Below are positions 1 through 5,704 of a stretch of 7,441 bases of DNA, piece by piece. This DNA is from an uncultured Lachnospiraceae bacterium (GTDB taxonomy: Bacteria > Bacillota > Clostridia > Lachnospirales > Lachnospiraceae): NCBI GenBank assembly GCA_902766845.1, contig CACXFD010000019.1, forward strand, positions 1-7,441, in the 5' to 3' direction. Position numbers and translations under genes: made by a program. Numbering within the stretch: position 1 is the first letter of the stretch; every line of letters begins with the position of its first letter. Below the pieces are notes generated by a model that saw nothing but the letters and a program-made list of their open reading frames with translations, was not told the origin of the DNA and did no database searches.

Positions 1-897
1 CGCTACATCGACCCGCATAACGACAAGCAGTTCGCGGATCCCGAGCTCCTGAAGCACTGGATGCCCGTGGACCTGTACGTGGGCGGGCCCGAGCACGCGG
101 TGGGCCACCTGATGTATTCCCGGATCTGGAACCGCTACCTGTACCATAAGGGACTCTCGCCGGTCAAGGAGCCGTTCCGAAAGCTCGTGCATCAGGGCAT
201 GATCCTCGGCTCCAACGGGATCAAGATGGGCAAGCGCTTCCCCGAATACGTCGTGAACCCGACCGATATCGTGAACGAGTACGGCGCGGACACGCTGCGC
301 CTGTATGAGATGTTCATGGGCGCGCTCGAAGCGTCCAAGCCGTGGTCGGAGCAGGGCGTCGTGGGGGCCCGCAAGTTCATCGGACGCGTTTTTGCGTACT
401 TCTCCGATCCCGAGAACATCGTCGACGAAGAGAACCCGAAGCTGCGCGGCATCTACCACAAGAGCGTGAAGAAGATCACGCATGACTTTGAAACGCTCGG
501 CTTCAACACGGCCATCGCGCAGATGATGATCTTCATGAACGAGGCCGCGCACGAAAAGTGCCCGCGCGCATACGCCGAAGGCTTCATCAAGATGTTCTCG
601 TGCGTCTGCCCGCACGCGGGCGAAGAGCTCTGGAGCCTGCTCGGACACACGGAGAGCCTGGCCCGCGAGCCCTGGCCCGAGTACGATGAAGCGGCCTGCG
701 TGGACGATCAGATCGAGATCGGCGTGCAGGTCCTCGGCAAGGTCCGCGGCACGATCCTCATCGCGAAGGACGAGGCGCAGGAGAGCGCGGTCGAGAAGGC
801 CAAGGCCGTTCCGGCCGTGGCCCGCGCGATCGAAGGCCGGAACATCGTCAAGGTCATCTACGTGCCGGGACGCATCCTGAATCTGATCGTGAAATAA
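1..897 (+). CDS. leuS: Leucyl-tRNA synthetase, C-terminal part (5' end outside window)
   Basis: Class I aminoacyl-tRNA synthetase that charges tRNA-Leu with leucine in the cytoplasm. The frame is open from base 1, so the first in-window ATG (61) is internal; the 298 visible residues are about the last third of a usual ~800-residue bacterial LeuRS. It opens with RYIDPHND and continues PVDLYVGGPEHAVGHL, a hallmark of the LeuRS catalytic domain. The KMSKS-loop position (223-237) reads KMGKR, followed by YVVNPTDIV and YGADTLRLYEMFMG. An alpha-helical anticodon-binding domain follows (about 440-690, ending near PHAGEELWSLLG). The small C-terminal tRNA-binding domain (about 715-894) contains QVLGKVRG and ends KVIYVPGRILNLIVK. 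No frameshift is seen and the stop is TAA. KMGKR differs from textbook KMSKS but the surroundings are intact, so I infer a functional lineage variant. leuA follows on the same strand after 146 bp. Confidence 0.96.
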   Translation, partial: RYIDPHNDKQFADPELLKHWMPVDLYVGGPEHAVGHLMYSRIWNRYLYHKGLSPVKEPFRKLVHQGMILGSNGIKMGKRFPEYVVNPTDIVNEYGADTLRLYEMFMGALEASKPWSEQGVVGARKFIGRVFAYFSDPENIVDEENPKLRGIYHKSVKKITHDFETLGFNTAIAQMMIFMNEAAHEKCPRAYAEGFIKMFSCVCPHAGEELWSLLGHTESLAREPWPEYDEAACVDDQIEIGVQVLGKVRGTILIAKDEAQESAVEKAKAVPAVARAIEGRNIVKVIYVPGRILNLIVK

Positions 898-969
898 GCC
901 GGGAGGCGGAGCCGCTTTATGTAAGCCGGGGGTCAGAGAGCTTTCATTTTTCGAAAACGGATCACAGAC

Positions 970-1001
970 CGCAAAGCGGCGGGCGCGCCTGCCGCTTTGC
1001 G
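970..1001 (+). other. Strong GC-rich hairpin in the leuS-leuA gap
   Basis: CGCAAAGCGGC (970-980) and GCCGCTTTGCG (991-1001) are perfect inverted repeats of 11 bp. The stem continues inward through G981·T990 (wobble), G982-C989 and G983-C988 to a CGCG loop, about 14 pairs in all. No T-run follows on the + strand (GAACAGACAG), so it is not a canonical intrinsic terminator for leuS. It could be a weak terminator, an mRNA-stabilising structure or part of a leuA leader. GCCGCTTT also occurs at 911-918 and could pair with 973-980 instead. I found no convincing sigma-A promoter in 898-1043, so leuA may be read from upstream. Confidence 0.6.
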
Positions 1002-1043
1002 AACAGACAGAACCATAGAACGAAACAGCGGAGGAAGGATCGT

Positions 1044-2702
1044 ATGGATCACAGAAAGTATCGCCGTCAGTATTTCATGCCTCCCCAGGTGTCGTATGAC
1101 TGGGTCAAAAAAGATTATCTGGACCACGCGCCGATCTGGTGCAGCGTGGACCTGCGTGACGGCAACCAGGCTCTGATCGAACCGATGAGCCTGTCGGAGA
1201 AACTGGAATTCTTTGACCTGCTGGTCAAGGTGGGCTTCAAGGAGATCGAGGTCGGCTTCCCGGCCGCGTCGGATACCGAGTACCTGTTCCTGCGCACGCT
1301 GATCGAAGAGGACCGCATCCCGGACGATGTGACGGTGCAGGTCCTGACGCAGGCGCGCCCGCACATCATCCGCAAGACGTTCGAGGCCGTGCGCGGCGCC
1401 AAACACGCGATCGTGCACGTATACAACTCCGTGTCCGTGGCGCAGCGCGAGCAGGTCTTCGGCATGGACAAGGAGCAGATCAAGCAGCTGGCCGTGGACG
1501 GCGCGAAGCTGCTGAAGGAACTGACGGAAGAGGAGGGCGGCAATTATTCGTTCGAGTATTCGCCCGAGAGCTTTTCCGGTACGGAAGTGGACTACGCGGT
1601 CGAGGTCTGCAACGCGGTCCTGGACGTCTGGCAGCCCACGCCGGATCATAAGTGCATCCTGAATATCCCGACGACCGTGGAGACCTCGATGCCGCATGTG
1701 TTCGCGTCCCAGATCGAGTATATCTGCAAGAACCTGAACCGGCGGGACGGCGTGGTCCTGTCCGTGCATCCGCACAATGACCGCGGCTGCGGCGTTGCGA
1801 CCGCGGAAGTGGCCGTACTGGCCGGCGCGGACCGCATCGAAGGCACGCTCTTCGGAAACGGCGAGCGGACCGGAAACGTGGACATCGTGACGCTCGGCAT
1901 GAACCTGTATTCGCACGGCGTGGATCCGCAGCTGGATTTCTCGGACATGCCGCACATCGCCGAGGTGTACGAGCGCCTGACCGGCATGAAGGTATCGCCG
2001 CGCCAGCCGTACGCCGGCGAGCTCGTATTCACGGCCTTCTCCGGTTCGCATCAGGACGCCATCGCCAAGGGCATGAAGTGGCGCGAGACGCATGATCCGG
2101 AGCACTGGAACGTCCCGTACCTGCCGATCGATCCGAAGGACGTCGGCAAGACGTACGACGCGGACGTGATCCGCATCAATTCGCAGTCCGGCAAGGGCGG
2201 CGTCAGCTATATCCTGAACCAGAATTACCATCTCGACATCCCGAAGGGCATGCGCGAAGACGTCGGCTACACGATCAAGGGCGTCTCCGACCGCGAGCAC
2301 CGGGAACTGTCGCCCGAGGACATCTACGAGATCTTCTCGGACAAGTACATGAACCATCACAGCGTATTCTCGATACCGACCTGCCATTTCGTGCAGGAGA
2401 ACGGGATCACCGCGCTGGTGACGCTGGCCTGCGGAAGCCGCACACGCGTGATCACGGCGTCCGGCAACGGCCGTCTGGATGCGGTCTCGAACGCGATCAA
2501 GCAGGCCTTCCAGTTCGATTACCAGCTTTCGAACTATGAGCAGCACGCGCTGTCGGAAGGATCCACGTCCAAGGCCGCCTCGTACGTGAGCATCGTCGGC
2601 GGACGCAAGACCTACTGGGGCGTCGGAATCGATGAGGATATCATCCGTTCCTCGATCCTGGCGCTGGTCGCGGCCGTCAACCAGTATCTGGAAGAGAGAT
2701 AA
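1044..2702 (+). CDS. leuA: 2-isopropylmalate synthase
   Basis: Catalyses the first committed step of leucine synthesis, condensing acetyl-CoA with 2-ketoisovalerate to 2-isopropylmalate in the cytoplasm. The 552-residue protein has the DRE-TIM metallolyase signature DLRDGNQ (residues 36-42, Arg38 and metal ligand Asp39). The metal-binding HPHND motif gives His242 and His244, and GNGERTGN supplies the expected third ligand, Asn278. ETSMPHVFASQ, RQPYAGELVF and SGSHQDAIAKG are typical of the longer alpha-IPM synthase subfamily also found in Mycobacterium and clostridia. The C-terminal ~120 residues form the LeuA regulatory domain (GNGRLDAVSNAI, about 474-485, and YWGVGID near 524), which in this family mediates feedback inhibition by leucine. 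The start is ATG with GGAGGAAGG (1030-1038) a few bases upstream; ATG 1077 is internal. Homocitrate or citramalate synthase is possible in principle, but the full-length match favours LeuA. No leuB, leuC or leuD lies in the window. Confidence 0.95.
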   Translation: MDHRKYRRQYFMPPQVSYDWVKKDYLDHAPIWCSVDLRDGNQALIEPMSLSEKLEFFDLLVKVGFKEIEVGFPAASDTEYLFLRTLIEEDRIPDDVTVQVLTQARPHIIRKTFEAVRGAKHAIVHVYNSVSVAQREQVFGMDKEQIKQLAVDGAKLLKELTEEEGGNYSFEYSPESFSGTEVDYAVEVCNAVLDVWQPTPDHKCILNIPTTVETSMPHVFASQIEYICKNLNRRDGVVLSVHPHNDRGCGVATAEVAVLAGADRIEGTLFGNGERTGNVDIVTLGMNLYSHGVDPQLDFSDMPHIAEVYERLTGMKVSPRQPYAGELVFTAFSGSHQDAIAKGMKWRETHDPEHWNVPYLPIDPKDVGKTYDADVIRINSQSGKGGVSYILNQNYHLDIPKGMREDVGYTIKGVSDREHRELSPEDIYEIFSDKYMNHHSVFSIPTCHFVQENGITALVTLACGSRTRVITASGNGRLDAVSNAIKQAFQFDYQLSNYEQHALSEGSTSKAASYVSIVGGRKTYWGVGIDEDIIRSSILALVAAVNQYLEER

Positions 2703-2710
2703 CGTCAGGA

Positions 2711-2747
2711 GAGCGTCCGGACGGCCGATGCGGCTGCCCGGACGTTT
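2711..2747 (+). terminator. Candidate intrinsic terminator after leuA
   Basis: Nine bases after the leuA stop, CGTCCGG (2714-2720) pairs with CCGGACG (2738-2744). After one A·C mismatch, CGGCCG (2722-2727) pairs with CGGCTG (2731-2736, one G·U) around a 3-base ATG loop. The stem is long and GC-rich but is followed only by TTT (2745-2747), a weak U-tract. I infer partial termination or 3'-end protection of leuA mRNA, with read-through into the downstream gene possible. Confidence 0.45.
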
Positions 2748-2771
2748 GCGTATCGGCCGGAGCGTCCGGAC
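2711..2771. repeat. 12-bp direct repeat containing the palindrome GTCCGGAC
   Basis: GAGCGTCCGGAC occurs at 2711-2722 and again at 2760-2771, 49 bp apart. Each copy holds the perfect 8-bp palindrome GTCCGGAC (2715-2722 and 2764-2771). The first copy forms the 5' arm of the terminator-like hairpin; the second lies in a separate hairpin next to the ribosome binding site of the following gene. The pair could be protein-binding sites or only RNA-folding elements; the sequence does not decide. Confidence 0.6.
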
Positions 2772-2775
2772 CGAT
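2752..2775 (+). other. Hairpin just upstream of the patatin-like gene's RBS
   Basis: ATCGG (2752-2756) pairs with CCGAT (2771-2775) and CCGG (2757-2760) with CCGG (2766-2769), leaving A2770 bulged and a 5-base loop AGCGT. The 9-bp stem ends seven bases before the AGGAG ribosome binding site. It may shape translation initiation or mark an mRNA end, but I see no direct base-pairing over the RBS. Confidence 0.45.
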
Positions 2776-2781
2776 CCACAC

Positions 2782-2786
2782 AGGAG
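2782..2786 (+). promoter_or_regulatory. RBS fixing the start of the patatin-like gene
   Basis: AGGAG stands 10 bases before ATG 2797. It supports this start over in-frame starts inside leuA, which would add about 55 residues without patatin similarity. Confidence 0.75.
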
Positions 2787-2796
2787 CAAAAAGCAT

Positions 2797-3717
2797 ATGG
2801 AACATCGGGAATGGGGCCTCGTCCTCGCGGGAGGCGGAGGCAAGGGAGCTTATCAGATCGGCGTGATGAAGGCGCTGGCGGAGACGGAGATCTGGGACCG
2901 GATCACGCATGTGTCCGGCGCGTCGGTCGGCGCGCTGAACGCGGCGCTCGTAGCCGGCTGCGGGCTGGAAAAGGCCGAGGAGGTCTGGAAGAACATCTCG
3001 CCGTCGCAGTTTCTGGATATCGACGTGCCGGCCGGGGAAGGACCGCACGACGGCGTCTTCTCGCGCGCGGGCCTCGTGGAGCTGATCGAACAGAACCTGG
3101 ACGCGCAGCGCGTGGCCGAATGCCCGCGGCAGCTGACCGTGAGCCTGAGCCGGATCGAAGGCAATACGCTCGAAGCCGAATACGCGCAGCTGAACGGGCG
3201 TACGCCGGAGGAGATCCGGCAGCTCCTGCTCGCCTCGAGCGCCCTGCCCGTCATCTACCAGTCGGTGGAAGTGAACGGCAAGGCATACCGCGACGGCGGC
3301 CTGAAGGACAACGTGCCGATCCGGCCCCTGCACGAGGCCGGCCTGCGCCACCTGGTCGTGGTGGCCCTGCACAAGGACGCGGTCATCAACGCCTGCGAGT
3401 ATCCGGGCGCGGAGATCCTGCCGATCATCCCGAGCGTGGACCTCGGGGATTTCTTCAGCGGCACGCTGGACTTTACAGCCCGCGGCGCGGTGCGGCGGAT
3501 CGAAGCCGGCTACGCGGACGCCCGGCGCGTGCTGGAGTGGTATCTCACCGAGCCCCGCCCGCCGTATCAGGCGTTCCTCGAATCGTACCACACGCACGGG
3601 GCGGAGCTGGAAAAGCAGCTGAAAGCCGGCGAGCGCCGGCGCGACCTGCAGACCGGGATCGACGACAGCCTGCAGAAGGTCCGCGACCTGATGAAAAAGT
3701 ACGGGATCGAAGAGTGA
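2797..3717 (+). CDS. Patatin-like phospholipase family protein (RssA-like)
   Basis: A 306-residue patatin-domain protein; this family hydrolyses acyl esters of lipids with a Ser-Asp dyad. The N-terminus has strand WGLVLAGGGGKGAY with the oxyanion glycine loop GGGGKG (residues 12-17). The nucleophile elbow GASVG (41-45) gives Ser43, and DGG (166-168) gives Asp166, so the catalytic set is complete. The patatin core spans about 6-215. The remainder is mainly helical and charged, with a possible short coiled coil near 265-302. I see no signal peptide or transmembrane helix, so it is probably cytoplasmic or peripherally membrane-bound. The frame is open farther upstream into leuA, but I chose the ATG after AGGAG (2782-2786), where the conserved domain begins. 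The size fits the compact bacterial RssA/YjjU-like patatins. Substrate is unknown, and the neighbouring leucine and histidine genes suggest none. Confidence 0.9.
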   Translation: MEHREWGLVLAGGGGKGAYQIGVMKALAETEIWDRITHVSGASVGALNAALVAGCGLEKAEEVWKNISPSQFLDIDVPAGEGPHDGVFSRAGLVELIEQNLDAQRVAECPRQLTVSLSRIEGNTLEAEYAQLNGRTPEEIRQLLLASSALPVIYQSVEVNGKAYRDGGLKDNVPIRPLHEAGLRHLVVVALHKDAVINACEYPGAEILPIIPSVDLGDFFSGTLDFTARGAVRRIEAGYADARRVLEWYLTEPRPPYQAFLESYHTHGAELEKQLKAGERRRDLQTGIDDSLQKVRDLMKKYGIEE

Positions 3718-3726
3718 GCAAAGGGC

Positions 3727-3755
3727 TTGACAAGGGCAGTGCCGCGTGTTACTAT
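3727..3755 (+). promoter_or_regulatory. Sigma-A promoter of the his operon, extended -10
   Basis: A perfect -35 box TTGACA (3727-3732) is separated by exactly 17 bp from TACTAT (3750-3755, four of six matches to TATAAT). TG at 3747-3748 one base before the -10 makes it an extended -10 promoter. Transcription should start near 3762, giving a leader of roughly 58 bases before hisZ. The -35 begins only 9 bp after the patatin-like stop codon, so the his genes appear to have their own transcription start. Confidence 0.85.
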
Positions 3756-3776
3756 TGTAGCACGTTACTAAAGTAA
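3746..3776. promoter_or_regulatory. Candidate operator: two dyads over the his -10 and start site
   Basis: GTGTTAC (3746-3752) and GTAGCAC (3757-3763) form a dyad with one mismatch around TATT, covering the -10. TTACT (3765-3769) and AGTAA (3772-3776) form a second, perfect dyad around AA just after the expected start site. GTTACTA occurs in both (3748-3754 and 3764-3770, 16 bp apart). A bound protein would block RNA polymerase, so I infer a repressor site. A TrpR-family HisR/YerC-type histidine repressor is a reasonable candidate in Bacillota, but I cannot match the motif to a known one from memory. No T-box signature is present. Confidence 0.5.
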
Positions 3777-3780
3777 AGCG

Positions 3781-3801
3781 CCGGCCGGAACGCCGGCCCG
3801 G
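3781..3801 (+). other. GC-rich hairpin in the hisZ leader
   Basis: GGCCGG (3783-3788) pairs perfectly with CCGGCC (3793-3798) around the tetraloop AACG. With C3799 bulged, two more G-C pairs extend the stem to 3781-3801. No T-run follows. It ends five bases before the AAAGGA ribosome binding site of hisZ (3807-3812). It could protect the 5' end of the mRNA or influence initiation. The leader is too short for a T-box, and I see no His-rich leader peptide. Confidence 0.55.
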
Positions 3802-3819
3802 AAAGCAAAGGATACAGCT

Positions 3820-4992
3820 ATGGCCCGTTATGACAGGATTACGCCCGACGGAACACGGGATCTTCTGTTTGAAGAATGCCTGCGCCGGGAGCAGGTGATC
3901 TCCCGGGTATGCGGCATCGTCCGCAGCCGCGGATATGAACAGGTGATCACCCCGACGCTGGAATTCTATGATGTGTACAGCCGCGCCGCGGATTACCTGC
4001 CGCAGGAGACCATGTATAAGCTGACGGACGGCCGGGGAAGACTGATGGTGCTGTGCCCGGACGGGACTGTGCCCATCGCCCGGCTCGCGGCGACCCGCCT
4101 TTCGGAAGAGACGATGCCGCTGCGGATCTGGTATCAGCACCGTACGTATCGTATGCTTCCGGACCTTAAGGCCAAGCGCACCGAGATCGACCAGATCGGG
4201 ATCGAACTGATCGGCGCGTCGTCCCTGATGAGTGACCTGGAAGCCGTGGATCTGGCCGCGCAGGCCCTCGAATCGGTGCAGGAGAACTATCGGCTGGAAC
4301 TGTGCCATATCGGCTTTTTCCACGCGGTCATGGACCGGCTGGAGGCCCCCGCGGATGTGAAGGAAGAGATTCGTCTCTGCATCGAACAGAAGAACTACGC
4401 GGCTCTTTCGGACCTGCTGGAGCCTTATGCCGGGCAGCAGGCCGCGTCCGCGCTGCACCGCCTGCCGCGGCTGTTCGGCGGGCCCGACGTGCTCGAGCAG
4501 GCCCGCGGCCTGATCGATGACGAGGCCGCCCACCGGAGCCTGGACAAGCTCGAACGGATCTATTCGATGCTGTGTGAGCTCGGGCTCTCCTCCAAGATCC
4601 TGCTGGACCTGAGCCTCGTGAATCTCGCGGATTATTACACCGGCATCATTTTCAAGGGATATCTGGACGGGATCGGGACCGATGTGCTCTCCGGCGGCCG
4701 GTATGACCGGCTGCTGTCGGATTTCGGCGTCCCGATGCCGGCCATCGGATTTGCGTTCGACGCGGACCTTGCGTCGCAGGCCGCGCCGGCAGTGGGCCGC
4801 CCCGGACCCGATGCGGTCGTATATGCGGTGTCGGAAGAGGCCGCGTCGGCCGCCGCGTCGGAAGCGCGCCGGCTGCAGCGGGAGGGCCTGACCGTGATCC
4901 TCGGCACGCAGGAGACCGAGGCGGAGGCCCTGGCGTTCGCGAAAGCCGTCGGAGCGGGCCGGTTCATACCGGTTTGGGAGGAGAAAGCATGA
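3820..4992 (+). CDS. hisZ: ATP phosphoribosyltransferase regulatory subunit (HisRS-like)
   Basis: HisZ is a catalytically inactive histidyl-tRNA synthetase paralogue. It binds short-form HisG to make the active, histidine-inhibited ATP phosphoribosyltransferase, the first enzyme of histidine synthesis. The 390 residues are a normal HisZ length. Class II synthetase relics are visible: PDGTRDLLFEE (9-19), the motif-2 region RIWYQHRTYR (102-111), EIDQIGIELIG (122-132), YYTGIIFKGYL (272-282), GGRYDRLL (292-299) and the motif-3 region PAIGFAFDAD (307-316). YYTGIIF replaces the YYTRTVF expected of true HisRS, and motif 3 is degenerate, arguing against aminoacylation. A short alpha/beta tail (about 331-386) resembles an abbreviated anticodon-binding domain. 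AAAGGA lies 7 bases before the ATG. The stop overlaps the hisG start in ATGA. The short HisG next door confirms the assignment over hisS. Confidence 0.94.
   Translation: MARYDRITPDGTRDLLFEECLRREQVISRVCGIVRSRGYEQVITPTLEFYDVYSRAADYLPQETMYKLTDGRGRLMVLCPDGTVPIARLAATRLSEETMPLRIWYQHRTYRMLPDLKAKRTEIDQIGIELIGASSLMSDLEAVDLAAQALESVQENYRLELCHIGFFHAVMDRLEAPADVKEEIRLCIEQKNYAALSDLLEPYAGQQAASALHRLPRLFGGPDVLEQARGLIDDEAAHRSLDKLERIYSMLCELGLSSKILLDLSLVNLADYYTGIIFKGYLDGIGTDVLSGGRYDRLLSDFGVPMPAIGFAFDADLASQAAPAVGRPGPDAVVYAVSEEAASAAASEARRLQREGLTVILGTQETEAEALAFAKAVGAGRFIPVWEEKA
4976..4983 (+). promoter_or_regulatory. RBS of hisG inside the end of hisZ
   Basis: GGGAGGAG ends five bases before ATG 4989 and is close to the full anti-16S complement. 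It favours that ATG over an upstream in-frame TTG at 4974, which has no spaced RBS and would add MGGES. The ATG shares ATGA with the hisZ stop, so ribosomes ending hisZ could restart on hisG. Confidence 0.85.
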
Positions 4993-5621
4993 GACCGCTG
5001 CGCATCGCCCTGACCAAGGGCAGGCTGGAAGAGAAGACCATAGAGATGCTGTCCTCGCTCGGCTATGACTGCACCTCGCTGGAGCAGAAGGGCCGCAGGC
5101 TGATCTTTCCGATCGACGGGGGCAAAATCGAGGCCGTGCTCGCGAAAGCGGCCGATGTCGTGACCTACGTGGAGAACGGCGTCTGCGACCTGGGCGTCGT
5201 GGGCAAGGACACGATCATGGAGATGGGCGGCACGTTCTACGAGGTCGCGGATCTGGGGTTCGGCCGGTGCCGCTTCGCGCTGGCCGCGCCCAAGGGAACG
5301 GATTTCTACGCCGGCTACCATACGCGGCGCATCGCGAGCAAATACGTGAACGTGACCCGGTCCTGGTTCGGGAAAAAGAATATGGATGTGGATGTCGTGA
5401 AGATCGAGGGCAGCGTGGAGCTCGCGCCGGTGCTGGGCCTCGCGGACGCGATCGTGGATATCGTGGAGACCGGCACCACGCTGAAGGAGAACGGGCTCGA
5501 GATCGTCGAGGAAGTCTGCCCGGTCAGCGCGCGGCTGATCGTGAACATCGCGAGCATGAAGCTGCGCAAGGCCGAGATCGACGGACTGATCCGCCAGATC
5601 GAAGAGAAGACGGCGCGCTGA
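4989..5621 (+). CDS. hisG: ATP phosphoribosyltransferase catalytic subunit, short form
   Basis: Joins ATP and PRPP to give phosphoribosyl-ATP, committing both to histidine synthesis. The 210 residues match the short HisG class (about 200-230), which lacks the C-terminal histidine-binding regulatory domain of the ~300-residue long form and needs HisZ. Diagnostic segments are RIALTKGRLEEK (5-16), CDLGVVGKDTIME (66-78), the bilobal-core strand ADLGFGRCRFALAAP (87-101) and the PRPP-binding loop DIVETGTTLKENGL (157-170). The protein ends with a helix, IDGLIRQIEEKTAR, where a long form would continue. It overlaps hisZ by 4 bp and is expected to assemble with it into a hetero-octamer. All diagnostic segments are intact and there is no frameshift. 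An 83-bp gap separates it from hisD. Confidence 0.96.
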   Translation: MRPLRIALTKGRLEEKTIEMLSSLGYDCTSLEQKGRRLIFPIDGGKIEAVLAKAADVVTYVENGVCDLGVVGKDTIMEMGGTFYEVADLGFGRCRFALAAPKGTDFYAGYHTRRIASKYVNVTRSWFGKKNMDVDVVKIEGSVELAPVLGLADAIVDIVETGTTLKENGLEIVEEVCPVSARLIVNIASMKLRKAEIDGLIRQIEEKTAR

Positions 5622-5622
5622 G

Positions 5623-5686
5623 CGGCACCTTGCCGGTACAGCGCAGGAGGAGAGGAAGAGAACGCCCGATGCCGGAAAAGACCGGC
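5623..5686 (+). other. hisG-hisD spacer with two small hairpins
   Basis: CGGCA/TGCCG (5623-5627 with 5631-5635, 3-base loop) forms just after the hisG stop. GCCGG/CCGGC (5671-5675 with 5682-5686, 6-base loop) lies before hisD. An AGGAGG (5645-5650) and a purine run stand between them without serving a recognised gene. The hairpins are too small and lack U-tracts to be terminators, so read-through into hisD is expected. Confidence 0.35.
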
Positions 5687-5704
5687 CGGTGAAAGGATAC
5701 GGAT

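Noticed and set aside
898..1043. Leucine T-box or Leu-rich leader peptide before leuA
   Set aside because: No T-box signature and no short frame with clustered Leu codons; the gap is too short for a complete T-box.
933..2843. 636-codon open frame on the minus strand across leuA
   Set aside because: It is the antisense shadow of leuA: the product is dominated by Arg, His, Val, Leu and Asp with no recognisable domain, while the + strand carries a full LeuA with all catalytic motifs. Long antisense frames are expected where third codon positions are GC-rich.
2811..3776. 321-codon + strand frame overlapping the patatin-like gene in another frame
   Set aside because: Its translation is Arg/Gly/Ala-rich and low in complexity, whereas the overlapping frame encodes an intact patatin domain with an RBS.
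3718..3819. Histidine T-box riboswitch or His-rich leader peptide before hisZ
   Set aside because: No T-box consensus element, no terminator with U-tract and no run of His codons; the leader after the promoter is only about 58 bases.
2677..4533. 618-codon minus-strand frame across the patatin-like gene and hisZ
   Set aside because: It runs through two unrelated + strand genes and the his promoter without any recognisable domain; it is a codon-bias shadow.
4974..4988. TTG at 4974 as the hisG start
   Set aside because: It lies within the ribosome binding site itself and adds five residues before the conserved HisG N-terminus; ATG 4989 has correctly spaced GGGAGGAG and the ATGA overlap.
3820..4992. 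hisS (true histidyl-tRNA synthetase) instead of hisZ
   Set aside because: YYTGIIF and the degenerate motif 3 differ from catalytic HisRS, the anticodon domain is abbreviated, and a short HisG that needs HisZ follows with a 4-bp overlap.
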